DNA of 64,000 nt from Fluviicoccus sp. (lineage in GTDB: Bacteria; Pseudomonadota; Gammaproteobacteria; Pseudomonadales; Moraxellaceae). The translations under genes were made by a program, and so were the position numbers. The stretch is from contig NZ_JAUSMX010000015.1 of the NCBI RefSeq assembly GCF_030646115.1, positions 124,001 through 188,000 on the forward strand. The letters run 5' to 3'. Below are positions 15,422-24,435 of this stretch, one piece after another. The notes below the pieces were generated by a model. That model saw nothing but the letters and a program-made list of their open reading frames with translations, was not told where the DNA came from and did not search any database. Every line of letters starts with the position of its first letter. The first letter of the stretch is position 1.

Positions 15422-18400
15422 TTACATATTCCGCCGATACTGCCCCCCCACCGCAAACAGCGCCTCGGTCACCTGCCCCAGCGAACAGACTCGCACCGTC
15501 TCCACTAGCTCCTCAAAGATATTCCCCCCCTCGATCGCCACCTGCTGCAACCGCGCCAGCGCCCGCGGCGCTTCCTCGGCATGGCGGCGCTGGAACTCCG
15601 CCAGCCGGTGCAGCTGCGACTGCTTTTCCTCATCCGTCGAGCGCGCCAGTTCCAGCGTCTGCGGCGTCGAATCGCCCTTCGGATTGCGGAAAGTGTTAAC
15701 CCCGATGATCGGCAATTCCCCGCTGTGCTTCAGGTGCTCATACACCATCGACTCTTCCTGGATCTTGCCGCGCTGGTAGCCAGTTTCCATCGCGCCCAGC
15801 ACGCCGCCGCGCTCGCTGATCGCCTCGAATTCCTTCAGCACCGCCTCTTCCACCAGATCAGTCAGTTCATCCAGGATGAAACTGCCCTGGTTCGGGTTCT
15901 CGTTCTTCGCCAGCCCCCATTCGCGGTTGATGATCAGCTGGATCGCCATCGCCCGGCGCACGCTTTCCTCGGTCGGGGTGGTGATCGCCTCGTCATAGGC
16001 GTTGGTGTGCAGGCTGTTGCAGTTGTCATAGATCGCGATCAGCGCCTGCAGCGTGGTGCGGATGTCGTTGAAGTCGATTTCCTGCGCGTGCAGCGAACGG
16101 CCGGAGGTCTGGATGTGGTACTTCAGCTTCTGGCTACGCTCGTTGGCGCCGTACTTCTCGCGCATCGCCACCGCCCAGATGCGGCGGGCAACGCGGCCCA
16201 TCACCGTGTATTCCGGGTCCATGCCGTTGCTGAAGAAGAACGACAGGTTGGGGGCGAAATCGTCGATGGACATGCCGCGCGCCAGATAGCCTTCGACAAA
16301 GGTGAAGCCGTTGGCCAGCGTGAACGCCAGTTGCGAGATTGGGTTCGCGCCCGCTTCGGCGATGTGGTAGCCGGAGATCGACACCGAGTAGAAATTCCGC
16401 ACCTTGTTGTCGGTGAAGAACTGCTGGATATCGCCCATCACCTTCAGGCTGAATTCGGTGGAGAAGATGCAGGTGTTCTGGCCCTGGTCTTCCTTGAGGA
16501 TGTCGGCCTGCACCGTGCCACGCATGTTTTCCAGCGTCCACTTGCGGATGCGCGCGGATTCCTCGGCATCCGGCTGGCGGCCGTGCTGGGTGACGAACTT
16601 GTCGACGTTCTGGTCGATGGCGGTGTTGACGAAGAAGGCGAGGATGGTCGGGGCCGGGCCGTTGATCGTCATCGATACCGAGGTGGTGGGCGCGGTCAGG
16701 TCGAAGCCGCCGTACAGCACCTTCATGTCGTCCAGCGTGGCGATGGAGACGCCGGAATTGCCGATCTTGCCGTAGATGTCCGGGCGCTCGGCCGGATCGT
16801 TGCCGTACAGTGTCACCGAGTCGAAGGCGGTGGACAGGCGCTTGGCGGGCATGCCCTCGGACACCTTCTTGAAACGGGCGTTGGTGCGGAAGGCGTCGCC
16901 TTCCCCCGCGAACATGCGGGTGGGGTCTTCGCCTTCGCGCTTGAACGGGAACACGCCCGCCGTGAACGGGAATTCGCCGGGCAGGTTCTCGCGCAGTTGC
17001 CAGGCCAGCAGGTCGCCGTGGTCGCTGAAGCGCGGCAACGACACCTTGGGAATACGGGTGCCGCAGAGGCTGGTGTAGGTCAGCTTGGTGCGCAGTTCCT
17101 TGTCGCGGATCTTCACCACCAGTTCGTCACCGGCGTAGGTCTTGACCAGCTCCGGCCAGCGGTCGAGCAGTTGGCGGGATTCGGCGGTGAGGTGGTGGTC
17201 GGCCTTTTGCAGCAGGGTTTGCAGACGACCATTCTCCGCACCGGCATCGCACCCCTCTCCCCGGCCCTCTCCCACAAGGGGAGAGGGAGTTGTTCCATTC
17301 AGCATGCCGATAACCGCCGACAACTGCTGGCGCTGGCGCGCATACCCCGCCTGCGTATCCACATAGCGGTGATAACCGCGCACGGTGTCGGCGATTTCGG
17401 CCAGATAACGCACCCGCGACGGCGGCACGATGCTGCCCTGCTGGCTGGAAGCGCGCACCGCCACACCGGGCAGGTTGCCGCTGCCGGCGGTGACCAGGTT
17501 CTTGCCGGTCAGTACCGACTTCAGGTGGTGGTACAGCGCGGTGACGCCGTCGTCATTGAAGCGGGCGGCGATGGTGCCGAACACCGGCATGGTGTCCGGG
17601 GACTGCATGAAGGCCTCGCGGTTGCGCTGCACCTGCTTCGAGACATCACGCAGCGCGTCCTTTGCGCCCTTGCGGTCGAATTTATTGATGGCGACGACAT
17701 CGGCGAAGTCGAGCATGTCGATCTTTTCCAGCTGCGAGGCCGCGCCGAATTCCGGCGTCATCACATACAGCGAGGTATCGACAAACGGCACGATCGCCGC
17801 ATCACCTTGGCCGATGCCGGAGGTTTCAACGATGATCAGGTCAAATCCTGCCACCTTGCAGGCGGCAATCACGTCCGGCAGCGCCTTGCTGATCTCGCTG
17901 CCCGCATCGCGCGTCGCCAGCGAACGCATGTAAATGTGCGGGTGGTGGATGGCGTTCATGCGGATGCGGTCGCCCAGCAGCGCGCCGCCCGACTTGCGCC
18001 GCGACGGGTCGATGGAGATGACCGCGATCTTCAGCGCATCGTCGTAATCGAGACGGAAGCGGCGCAGCAGTTCGTCGGTGAGGCTGGACTTGCCCGCGCC
18101 GCCGGTGCCAGTGATGCCCAGCACGGGAATGGCCTTGTGCGAGGCCTGTTCCACCAACTGGTCGCGCCACGGCAGCGTGCCTGCTTCCAGCGCCGTGATC
18201 AGCCGCGCCAGGGTGCGGTGGCGGGTGAAGACGTCAGCGGCGAACAGGCCGGAGGCATCGGCGGGATACGCATGTGCCAGATCAACATCGCTGTTCTGCA
18301 CGCAGAGGTTGATCATGCCTTGCAGGCCGAGCGTTGCGCCGTCTTCCGGCGAGAAGATGCGGTTGACGCCGTAGTCCATCAGATCCTTGATTTCGCTGGG

Positions 18401-18730
18401 CACGATCACGCCGCCGCCGCCGCCGAAGACCTGCACATGACCGATGCCGCGCTCCTTCAGCAGGTCGATCATGTACTTGAAGAATTCATTGTGACCGCCC
18501 TGATAGGAACTGAGCGCGATGCCGTGCGCGTCTTCCTGCAAGGCGCAGGTGACGATTTCATCCACCGAACGGTTGTGTCCCAGGTGCACCACCTCGCAAC
18601 CGGTCGCCTGGATCATGCGGCGCATGATGTTGATGGCGGCGTCGTGGCCGTCGAACAGACTGGCGGCGGTCACGAAACGGACCTTGTGCGTAGGGGTGTA
18701 GACAGCGTTCTTGGCGGGGGCGTTCGTCAT
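15422..18730 (-). CDS. icmF: Fused isobutyryl-CoA mutase (IcmF)
   Basis: This 1102-residue B12 enzyme interconverts isobutyryl-CoA and n-butyryl-CoA, with its G-protein chaperone built in. The N-terminal cobalamin domain carries D27-G28-H29 as the lower-ligand motif and the GGGGG loop at 103-107. The middle MeaB-like GTPase has the P-loop GTGGAGKS (208-215) and a [10 protein letters not shown] guanine motif. The C-terminal mutase barrel (about 540-1100) has [10 protein letters not shown], typical of IcmF rather than methylmalonyl-CoA mutase. Residues about 480-494 are encoded by a palindromic repeat inserted in frame in the linker before the mutase domain. A divergent AraC-type gene probably controls it. 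Likely role: branched-chain or short-chain acyl-CoA metabolism. Confidence 0.92.
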   Translation of the reverse strand: MTNAPAKNAVYTPTHKVRFVTAASLFDGHDAAINIMRRMIQATGCEVVHLGHNRSVDEIVTCALQEDAHGIALSSYQGGHNEFFKYMIDLLKERGIGHVQVFGGGGGVIVPSEIKDLMDYGVNRIFSPEDGATLGLQGMINLCVQNSDVDLAHAYPADASGLFAADVFTRHRTLARLITALEAGTLPWRDQLVEQASHKAIPVLGITGTGGAGKSSLTDELLRRFRLDYDDALKIAVISIDPSRRKSGGALLGDRIRMNAIHHPHIYMRSLATRDAGSEISKALPDVIAACKVAGFDLIIVETSGIGQGDAAIVPFVDTSLYVMTPEFGAASQLEKIDMLDFADVVAINKFDRKGAKDALRDVSKQVQRNREAFMQSPDTMPVFGTIAARFNDDGVTALYHHLKSVLTGKNLVTAGSGNLPGVAVRASSQQGSIVPPSRVRYLAEIADTVRGYHRYVDTQAGYARQRQQLSAVIGMLNGTTPSPLVGEGRGEGCDAGAENGRLQTLLQKADHHLTAESRQLLDRWPELVKTYAGDELVVKIRDKELRTKLTYTSLCGTRIPKVSLPRFSDHGDLLAWQLRENLPGEFPFTAGVFPFKREGEDPTRMFAGEGDAFRTNARFKKVSEGMPAKRLSTAFDSVTLYGNDPAERPDIYGKIGNSGVSIATLDDMKVLYGGFDLTAPTTSVSMTINGPAPTILAFFVNTAIDQNVDKFVTQHGRQPDAEESARIRKWTLENMRGTVQADILKEDQGQNTCIFSTEFSLKVMGDIQQFFTDNKVRNFYSVSISGYHIAEAGANPISQLAFTLANGFTFVEGYLARGMSIDDFAPNLSFFFSNGMDPEYTVMGRVARRIWAVAMREKYGANERSQKLKYHIQTSGRSLHAQEIDFNDIRTTLQALIAIYDNCNSLHTNAYDEAITTPTEESVRRAMAIQLIINREWGLAKNENPNQGSFILDELTDLVEEAVLKEFEAISERGGVLGAMETGYQRGKIQEESMVYEHLKHSGELPIIGVNTFRNPKGDSTPQTLELARSTDEEKQSQLHRLAEFQRRHAEEAPRALARLQQVAIEGGNIFEELVETVRVCSLGQVTEALFAVGGQYRRNM
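17265..17287. repeat. Palindromic repeat inserted in frame within icmF
   Basis: CCCTCTCCC-acaag-GGGAGAGGG, with the same arms as the intergenic copy at 4287-4311, plus an adjoining third CTCTCCCC block at 17254-17261. On the icmF strand it reads as [14 protein letters not shown], a low-complexity insert that keeps the frame open across the domain linker. Confidence 0.75.
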
Positions 18731-18849
18731 GGGATGCGTCTCTGGCTTGCAACGGAATTGAAGGGGCCTGCGGCTGATACAGCAAGCCTAGCCAGTTTCC
18801 CCGAACCCGCCACTCACCTCAATGATGAAAAGGTTGAATTCACTGACAA

Positions 18850-18931
18850 AAACGGACAACCTAGCGCTTGATAAGTGCGATATTGCCCATTTAATCCTGA
18901 AAAACCGCCGTTTTGACCGGCTGAAACGGAC
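18850..18931. promoter_or_regulatory. Repeated AAACGGAC motifs between icmF and the AraC gene
   Basis: AAACGGAC occurs at 18850-18857 and 18924-18931, and the inverted form GCCGTTTT at 18907-18914. The last two form an inverted repeat (CCGTTT...AAACGG, 10-bp spacer) just before the AraC start. The 207-bp divergent region is where an AraC-type protein would be expected to bind. The assignment to this regulator is an inference. Confidence 0.4.
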
Positions 18932-18937
18932 GAATCC

Positions 18938-19948
18938 ATGCTGATCCAGCACCATACCATCGCTGCCCACTATGTAGGCGTCGCCCTGCAAGGAGCCATC
19001 CGCCGGGGACTGGACCCCGTTCCGCTGCTGGCGCAGGCCGGACTGGAGGCCGACTTACCGGCGCGCCTCCCGCCGCTGCAATACGCCGAACTGGTGAAAG
19101 CCGTGTGGCGTACGATGGACGACGAATTCCTCGGCCTCACCACTCGCCCCTGCCCGGTCGGCGCGTTTGCGTTGATGAGTGAACTGGTGATCCATGCCGC
19201 CACCCTGGGCGAGGCATTGGACAAATGCAGCCGCTTCTACCGCATCGCCAACGACTCACTGGCGCTGGGCGTTACCGTCGAAAACGGACAAGCGTTCCTG
19301 TGGATGCGCCTGCAAGACCCGTCACGCGACGCCGACCATTTCCTGCTGGAATTCATGCTGGTGATGTGGAGCCGCCTCGCTGGCTGGCTGGTTCGCGAAC
19401 GCATCCACCTGCAAGGCGCGCACTTCATCCACGAAACACCCGCGCATGTGCGTGAATATCCGACGCTGTTCCCCTGCCCGCTGCTGTTCAGCCAAACCCG
19501 CAATGCCCTGGTGTTTGACGCCGGTTGGCTGCAACGTCCGGTGAAGCGCAGTCCGGCGGAATTGAAGGCGCTGCTGCCGACACTGCCCGGCGCATTCCTG
19601 GTGAAGCCGGTATTCCACGGCAGCTACACGCAACGGGTGCGGGAACTGATTGCCGAAGACATGGCCACCGGCTTTCCCGATCTCGAAGCCGTGGCGCAGC
19701 ATTTCTGGATGACCGGCCGCACCCTGCGCCGCAAGCTGTTGCGTGAGGACAGCCATTATCAGGACATCAAGGACGACATCCGCCGCGAACAGGCCGTGCA
19801 ATGGCTGGCGCAGGGCGAACTGTCCCTGCAGGAAATCGCCCAGCAACTGGGCTTTGCCGAAGCCAGCGCCTTCATCCGCGCCTTCAAGTTGTGGACGGGA
19901 CTGACGCCGGGCCAGTACATCGCCACCGCCGCCAAAACCACACCTTGA
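18938..19948 (+). CDS. AraC-family transcriptional regulator
   Basis: The 336-residue protein has an N-terminal Arabinose_bd-type domain (about 1-190; GFALM-like VGAFALMSELVIHAATLGEALDKCSRFYRI is characteristic). The C-terminal double helix-turn-helix (about 235-333) contains AVAQHFWMTGRTLRRKL and SLQEIAQQLGFAEASAFIRAFKLWTGLTPGQY. This group (OruR/ArgR-like AraC members) often controls a divergent catabolic gene. Here icmF starts 207 bp away on the other strand, so icmF is the most likely target and a short-chain acyl compound a possible inducer (inference). Confidence 0.88.
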   Translation: MLIQHHTIAAHYVGVALQGAIRRGLDPVPLLAQAGLEADLPARLPPLQYAELVKAVWRTMDDEFLGLTTRPCPVGAFALMSELVIHAATLGEALDKCSRFYRIANDSLALGVTVENGQAFLWMRLQDPSRDADHFLLEFMLVMWSRLAGWLVRERIHLQGAHFIHETPAHVREYPTLFPCPLLFSQTRNALVFDAGWLQRPVKRSPAELKALLPTLPGAFLVKPVFHGSYTQRVRELIAEDMATGFPDLEAVAQHFWMTGRTLRRKLLREDSHYQDIKDDIRREQAVQWLAQGELSLQEIAQQLGFAEASAFIRAFKLWTGLTPGQYIATAAKTTP

Positions 19949-20102
19949 CCCCGACCACCACCTGCTTCCCGCCGTCCGCTGCCAACTGTCTGAGCCACAT
20001 ACCAGCCAACGAAGACTCGGTCTCGGGGACCATCAACAGCGAACCGACCGTAGGCGAGTTTTGGCGAAGGACACGGTTTTGCATCCTTTCGCCAAGACAT
20101 GA

Positions 20103-20135
20103 GGCGGGCTCAGCGAAGCACTGCTTCGCCCCGCC
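20103..20135. terminator. GC-rich hairpin downstream of the AraC gene
   Basis: Nested arms GGCGGG/CCCGCC and GCGAAG/CTTCGC form a strong hairpin 155 bp after the AraC stop and before gshA, with no T run. A weaker inverted repeat (TTGGCGA... TCGCCAA) precedes it at about 20060-20096. The 291-bp gap otherwise shows no gene. Confidence 0.4.
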
Positions 20136-20239
20136 GCAAGAGGCCCGCGGCAGGCGGATGCCCCCTGTCACCACACTGACACTGGAAATTTCCCAAAAAG
20201 CCCCTATCTTGTCTGTCTGAACCCCGAGAACCCGCCCCC

Positions 20240-21802
20240 ATGCAATCACACCTGACGCAGCAACTCACCTGGCTGAGCCCCCAACCCCACGTCCTCAAGG
20301 GCATGTTGCGGGGCCTGGAAAAGGAAACCCTGCGCATGTCCCCGGACGGCATGATCGCCCAGACCCCGCACCCGCAGGCCTTGGGCTCGGCGCTGACCCA
20401 CCCGCACATCACCACCGATTACTCGGAAGCGCTGCTGGAACTGATCACTCCCGCCACGGAAAGCATCGATGAAACCCTCGGCTTCCTCGATGACTTGCAC
20501 ACCTATGTCTACAAGCACCTGGACGAAGAACGGCTGTGGCTGAATTCCATGCCCTGCATGATCGGCCTCGACGACGAACAGATCCCGCTGGCCCAATACG
20601 GCACCTCCAACATCGGCCGCCTGAAGACCCTTTACCGCCATGGCCTCGGCATCCGCTACGGCCGCAAGATGCAGACCATCGCCGGCATCCACTACAACCT
20701 GTCCTTCCCCGATACGTTCTGGGATGCCTGGCAGACCGCGCTTGGCGACACCCGCCCCCGCCAGGACTTCATCAACGACAAATATTTCGCGCTGGTGCGC
20801 AACTTCCAGCGCCACAGCTTCCTGCTGCTGTATCTTCTGGGCGCCAGCCCGGCCGTCTGCGCCTGTTTCCTGGTCGGCCGCAAGCACAATCTGCAAACGC
20901 TGTCGCCGGGCACGCTTTACCAGCCCTACGCCACCTCGCTGCGCATGAGCCGCCTCGGTTACCAGAACACGGTACAGCGCGACCTGCATGTCTCCTACAA
21001 CCGGTTGGACCATTACATTCGCGACTTGCAACATGCCATCCACACCCCCTACCAGCCGTTCGAGGAGCTGGGCGTCAAGGTGGACGGTGAATACCGGCAG
21101 ATGAATGCCAATGTCCTGCAGATTGAAAACGAGTACTACGGCCTGATCCGCCCGAAACGCACCATCCGCCGCGCCGAGAAGCCCTCGCAGGCCTTGAAGG
21201 AGCGCGGGGTCGAATACGTCGAACTGCGCTGCGTCGACCTCAATCCCTTCACCCCGACCGGCATCGACAGCCCGACCGCGCACTTCCTGGAAGTGTTCGC
21301 CCTGCATTCGCTGCTGACCACGGACTCCCCCTTCACCCCGGCGGAATACGCGCATCTCGGTGAGCGACAGGAAACCATGGTCGAATTCGGCCGCAAGCCC
21401 TTCCTGCCGATCCGCGTCGATGAAGAAAAGGTGGAATTCCACGTCGTCGCGGAACGCCTGCTTAATGAAATGGCGCGTGTCGCAGCGGTGCTGGACGCCG
21501 CCCATGCCACCGACCGTTACAGCGCTGCCATCCAGGCCCAGCTCGACAAGCTGCATCATCCCGAACAGACCTATGCGGCGCAGGTGCTGGCGGAGATCGG
21601 CCGACATGAGAACAGCTTCTTCGCTTTCGGCAAGGCCGTCGCTGAGCAGCACCGCGACTATTTCCAGCGGCAAACCCTGAGCCCGGAACGCGAGGCCCTG
21701 TTCCGGCAGCAAACGGCGGAGTCGCTGCAGGCGCAATCAGACCTGGAAGCTGCCGACACCCTCGGCTTTGATGACTTCCTGGCGGCCTATAACGCCGTTT
21801 AA
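20240..21802 (+). CDS. gshA: Glutamate-cysteine ligase
   Basis: This ATP-dependent enzyme makes gamma-glutamylcysteine, the first step of glutathione synthesis. The 520-residue length and motifs match the E. coli/gammaproteobacterial type: GLEKETLR (substrate loop with catalytic Glu residues), DYSEALLELITP, GIHYNLSFPD, and VEYVELRCVDLNPF. The ribosome site (GAGAA) is weak. It is transcribed alone towards dsbB. gshB is not in the window. Two glutathione-transferase-like genes at 42.8 and 57.0 kb would draw on the product. Confidence 0.95.
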   Translation: MQSHLTQQLTWLSPQPHVLKGMLRGLEKETLRMSPDGMIAQTPHPQALGSALTHPHITTDYSEALLELITPATESIDETLGFLDDLHTYVYKHLDEERLWLNSMPCMIGLDDEQIPLAQYGTSNIGRLKTLYRHGLGIRYGRKMQTIAGIHYNLSFPDTFWDAWQTALGDTRPRQDFINDKYFALVRNFQRHSFLLLYLLGASPAVCACFLVGRKHNLQTLSPGTLYQPYATSLRMSRLGYQNTVQRDLHVSYNRLDHYIRDLQHAIHTPYQPFEELGVKVDGEYRQMNANVLQIENEYYGLIRPKRTIRRAEKPSQALKERGVEYVELRCVDLNPFTPTGIDSPTAHFLEVFALHSLLTTDSPFTPAEYAHLGERQETMVEFGRKPFLPIRVDEEKVEFHVVAERLLNEMARVAAVLDAAHATDRYSAAIQAQLDKLHHPEQTYAAQVLAEIGRHENSFFAFGKAVAEQHRDYFQRQTLSPEREALFRQQTAESLQAQSDLEAADTLGFDDFLAAYNAV

Positions 21803-21910
21803 CCAAAAGGGTCTTGAGACTGGGGCCGGGATTGCCTAAGTTGGCTGTATGCACCCCCGTGATGTCTTCGACGGGGGGTTCTCCACCCGAACGCGAGCAC
21901 TGTGACTCCT

Positions 21911-22456
21911 ATGTCTAATCCGTATTCCGCCAACAGGAAATCACTACCCGAACGGTGGACAGGCACGAAACTGCCTTCCCCCCGCCTCACTAATCTCGGC
22001 CTGTTTGCGCTGATGCTGGTCGGCATGGCCTTCGCCCTCTACCTGCAGCATTACCAGAACTTTGAACCCTGCCCGCTGTGCATTTTCCAGCGCGTGGCGT
22101 TGATGGGTGTAGGCTTTACCGCGCTGGTTGCCGCCCTGCACAACCCGGCCATCGTCGGCCGCCGCATCTATGCCGGGCTGACCATGATTTCCGCGCTGAT
22201 TGGCTTGGGTGTGGCAGGCCGCCATTCCTGGATGCAGCATCTGCCGCCAGACGACGTGCCTGCCTGTGGTCCCGGACTGGATTACTGGATGCAGACTTTC
22301 CCCTTGCAGGAAGTCATCCAGAAAGTACTGCACGGCTCCGGAGAATGCGCCAAGGTGGACTGGGTTTGGCTGGGCCTCAGCCTGCCGGAATGGACCCTGG
22401 TGATGTTCAGCGGCATCGTGCTGGTCTGCGGCTGGCAACTGTGGCGTAAATCCTGA
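21911..22456 (+). CDS. dsbB: Disulfide bond formation protein B
   Basis: This inner-membrane protein re-oxidises DsbA and passes electrons to quinone. The 181-residue protein from the ATG at 21911 (a GTG at 21902 is an alternative) has four membrane segments. Periplasmic loop 1 carries CPLC (Cys54, Cys57), and loop 2 carries the second redox pair Cys119 and Cys146. CIFQR after the first pair is the family motif. Its partner dsbA is at 57.7 kb. A bidirectional terminator lies 24 bp downstream. Confidence 0.93.
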   Translation: MSNPYSANRKSLPERWTGTKLPSPRLTNLGLFALMLVGMAFALYLQHYQNFEPCPLCIFQRVALMGVGFTALVAALHNPAIVGRRIYAGLTMISALIGLGVAGRHSWMQHLPPDDVPACGPGLDYWMQTFPLQEVIQKVLHGSGECAKVDWVWLGLSLPEWTLVMFSGIVLVCGWQLWRKS

Positions 22457-22480
22457 TCCGGACCGCCAACCGCCACAATG

Positions 22481-22510
22481 AAAAAGGGCAGTCTGATGAC
22501 TGCCCTTTTT
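22481..22510. terminator. Bidirectional rho-independent terminator
   Basis: A perfect 13-bp inverted repeat, AAAAAGGGCAGTC-TGAT-GACTGCCCTTTTT, ends with a T tract on both strands. It lies between the convergent dsbB and FKBP genes. Confidence 0.93.
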
Positions 22511-22529
22511 GGTTTGGCCGAAGCCGGTG

Positions 22530-23294
22530 TTACTTGAGCTTCTTCTTGGGCGCAGCCTTGTCGCCGCCCTTGCCGGCCGCATCGCGCGTCACCTTGATCA
22601 GTTCCACTTCAAAGGTCAGCACCGCATTCGGAGGAATGGAACCCGCGCCCATTTCACCGTAAGCCTTGTCCGAGGGAATTACAAAGCGGTACTTCGCGCC
22701 TTCCTTCATCAACTGCACGCCTTCGGTCCAGCCGGGAATCACCTGGTCCAGACGGAAAGAGGCGGTCTGGTTACGGGCAATGGAGCTGTCGAAGACGGTG
22801 CCGTCCATCAGCTTGCCTTCGTAATGCACTTCAACGGTATCAGACGCCTTGGGGCTGATACCCGTGCCTTCACGCAGAACTTCATACTGCAAACCGGAAG
22901 CCGTGGTTTTCACGCCGGGCTTCTTGGCGTTCCCGGCCAGATACGCTTCACCCTGGGCCTTGTTATCCTGGGACTGACGCTGGAAGGCCTGTTGCTCCTC
23001 TTCCATGCGGCGGTTCTTGTAGGCGGTCAGCACCTGACGCATTTCCTCTTCGGTCAGCATCGGCTGCTTGCCGCCGAAAGCATCCTTAAGGCCGGTCGAA
23101 AATTTCTCGATATCCATGCCAGGAATGGCTCCCTGGATATTCTTGCCGGTCATGAAGCCCATGCTGTAATAAACCTTGCTGTCATCAACCACCGCCGAAG
23201 CGGGGGCGGAAGCCATCGAGGGGACGGCCGCAGTTTCGGCCGCCTGGACGGCGCCGGTCGCCATTAGCGCGGCAACCAGAAAAAGACGTTTCAT
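22530..23294 (-). CDS. FKBP-type peptidyl-prolyl isomerase, exported
   Basis: This periplasmic protein-folding factor speeds cis-trans proline isomerisation. The ATG at 23294 (GGAGTGATT upstream) gives 254 residues with a signal peptide ending near AVQAAE. An FKBP N-terminal dimerisation domain follows (about 35-125; MGFMTGKNIQ...GMDIEKFSTGLKDAF). The FKBP domain is at about 145-235 (VEVHYEGKLMDGTVFDSS, QVIPGWTEGVQLMKEGAKYRFVIP, AYGEMGAG-SIPPNAVLTFEVELI). A Lys-rich tail ends the protein. The layout is that of FkpA/Mip proteins. Transcribed alone, convergent with dsbB. Confidence 0.93.
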   Translation of the reverse strand: MKRLFLVAALMATGAVQAAETAAVPSMASAPASAVVDDSKVYYSMGFMTGKNIQGAIPGMDIEKFSTGLKDAFGGKQPMLTEEEMRQVLTAYKNRRMEEEQQAFQRQSQDNKAQGEAYLAGNAKKPGVKTTASGLQYEVLREGTGISPKASDTVEVHYEGKLMDGTVFDSSIARNQTASFRLDQVIPGWTEGVQLMKEGAKYRFVIPSDKAYGEMGAGSIPPNAVLTFEVELIKVTRDAAGKGGDKAAPKKKLK

Positions 23295-23470
23295 AATCAC
23301 TCCAGCGTTGTTGTTATCGCAGACGCCACGAGCATACTTGCGCGCCCGCAAATAAGCTACATGCAGCGTGTTAGGCTTCGGTTAAAACCGATTGTCCTAC
23401 CAGATTCTCGCTTTTCCCTGCTGATTGGTTTAATTTAAAGCTATCCTTAACCCGAATGTGGAGAATCAAC

Positions 23471-24304
23471 ATGGCTGGCAAGAAGAAAGCCGAAAAGCCC
23501 TTGAACGACAAGCTGGTGAAGCTGGCTGACCAGGCTCAGAAAGAGACGGACAAGCTGGTGGAATCCTACCGCAAGCTGGTGAAGAAGGCGGAGTCGCACT
23601 ATCAGGAAATTCTGGCCAAGGTCTCCAAAAAAGTGAAGACCGGCGACACCAAAGCCGTGCAAATCCTGAAGGATGCCCAAGCCCACGCTGAAGCCGCCCT
23701 CGAAGCCGCCAAGAAAGACTACGAGAAAGTCAAGGCCATGTACCAGCAGAGCGAGGTCAAGTCCTTCCTGCAAAACGCCCTGACCAAGGGTAAGGAAGCC
23801 GCCTCCGCCATTGCCGACGTCATGAAGAAAGACGTCAGCGATGTGGCTGAAGACGTCAAGAACGAAGCCGTGAAAGTCGCCGGTGATGTCCGCAAGGAAG
23901 CCGGAAAAATTTCGGCCGACGTCAAGAAGGAAGCGACCAAGATCACCGCCGAAGTGAAAAAGGAAGCTTCCAAGGTTGCTGATGATGTCAAAAAAGGCAC
24001 CGCGCGTGTGGTGGCCGAGGTGAAGAAGGAAGCCGGTCAAGTGGCGGACGAAGTCTCCAAGATGGCGGGCGAAGTCTCCAAGGCCGCCGGTGACGCCGTA
24101 GCCAAGGTGGAAGAGGCCGTGAAGAAGGCTCCGGCCCGCCGCGCCCCGGCCGCCAAGCCCGCCGCGCCGGCCGTTCCCAAGGCTCCGCGTGCACCGCGCA
24201 AGCCAGCCGCTCCCAAGGCTGCTCCGGCTGTTGCTGCCGAAGCCCCCGCGCCTGCGGCCGCCCCGGCTCCGGAAGCTCCGGCCGCCGACAAGGCTCCGGA
24301 GTAA
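23471..24304 (+). CDS. Lys/Ala-rich amphipathic repeat protein with AlgP-like tail
   Basis: The 277-residue protein starts at 23471 behind GGAG. An amphipathic helical N-terminal half (about 1-110) leads into tandem 11-residue repeats, about 120-220, of the type VKKEA.K.A.D/E, like LEA or apolipoprotein helices. A Pro/Ala/Lys tail (about 225-277; KAPARRAPAAKPAAP) follows, like histone-H1-like or AlgP proteins. There is no signal peptide. It may coat DNA, membranes or storage granules (phasin-like); the sequence alone does not decide between these. The gene is monocistronic with a strong hairpin at its end. Confidence 0.7.
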   Translation: MAGKKKAEKPLNDKLVKLADQAQKETDKLVESYRKLVKKAESHYQEILAKVSKKVKTGDTKAVQILKDAQAHAEAALEAAKKDYEKVKAMYQQSEVKSFLQNALTKGKEAASAIADVMKKDVSDVAEDVKNEAVKVAGDVRKEAGKISADVKKEATKITAEVKKEASKVADDVKKGTARVVAEVKKEAGQVADEVSKMAGEVSKAAGDAVAKVEEAVKKAPARRAPAAKPAAPAVPKAPRAPRKPAAPKAAPAVAAEAPAPAAAPAPEAPAADKAPE

Positions 24305-24310
24305 TCCGGT

Positions 24311-24337
24311 CAGGCCCTCCCCTTCGGGGAGGGCCTG
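24311..24337. terminator. Hairpin terminator after the repeat-protein gene
   Basis: A 12-bp stem (CAGGCCCTCCCC / GGGGAGGGCCTG) around TTC starts 7 bp after the stop codon. It has no T tract, so efficiency is uncertain. Confidence 0.65.
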
Positions 24338-24435
24338 CAGCACCCAATCTCTTTCGAATCGTTGATCCGCCGCCCGCCACACCGTCACTTCGCCAATCTC
24401 ACCCATACCCTTCACAATGACCGCCGACAACCGGC

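Noticed and set aside
15581-18871. A 1096-codon open frame on the plus strand opposite icmF
   Set aside because: It mirrors icmF on the opposite strand; low-complexity His/Arg/Val-rich translation without domains. High GC makes such long antisense frames common.
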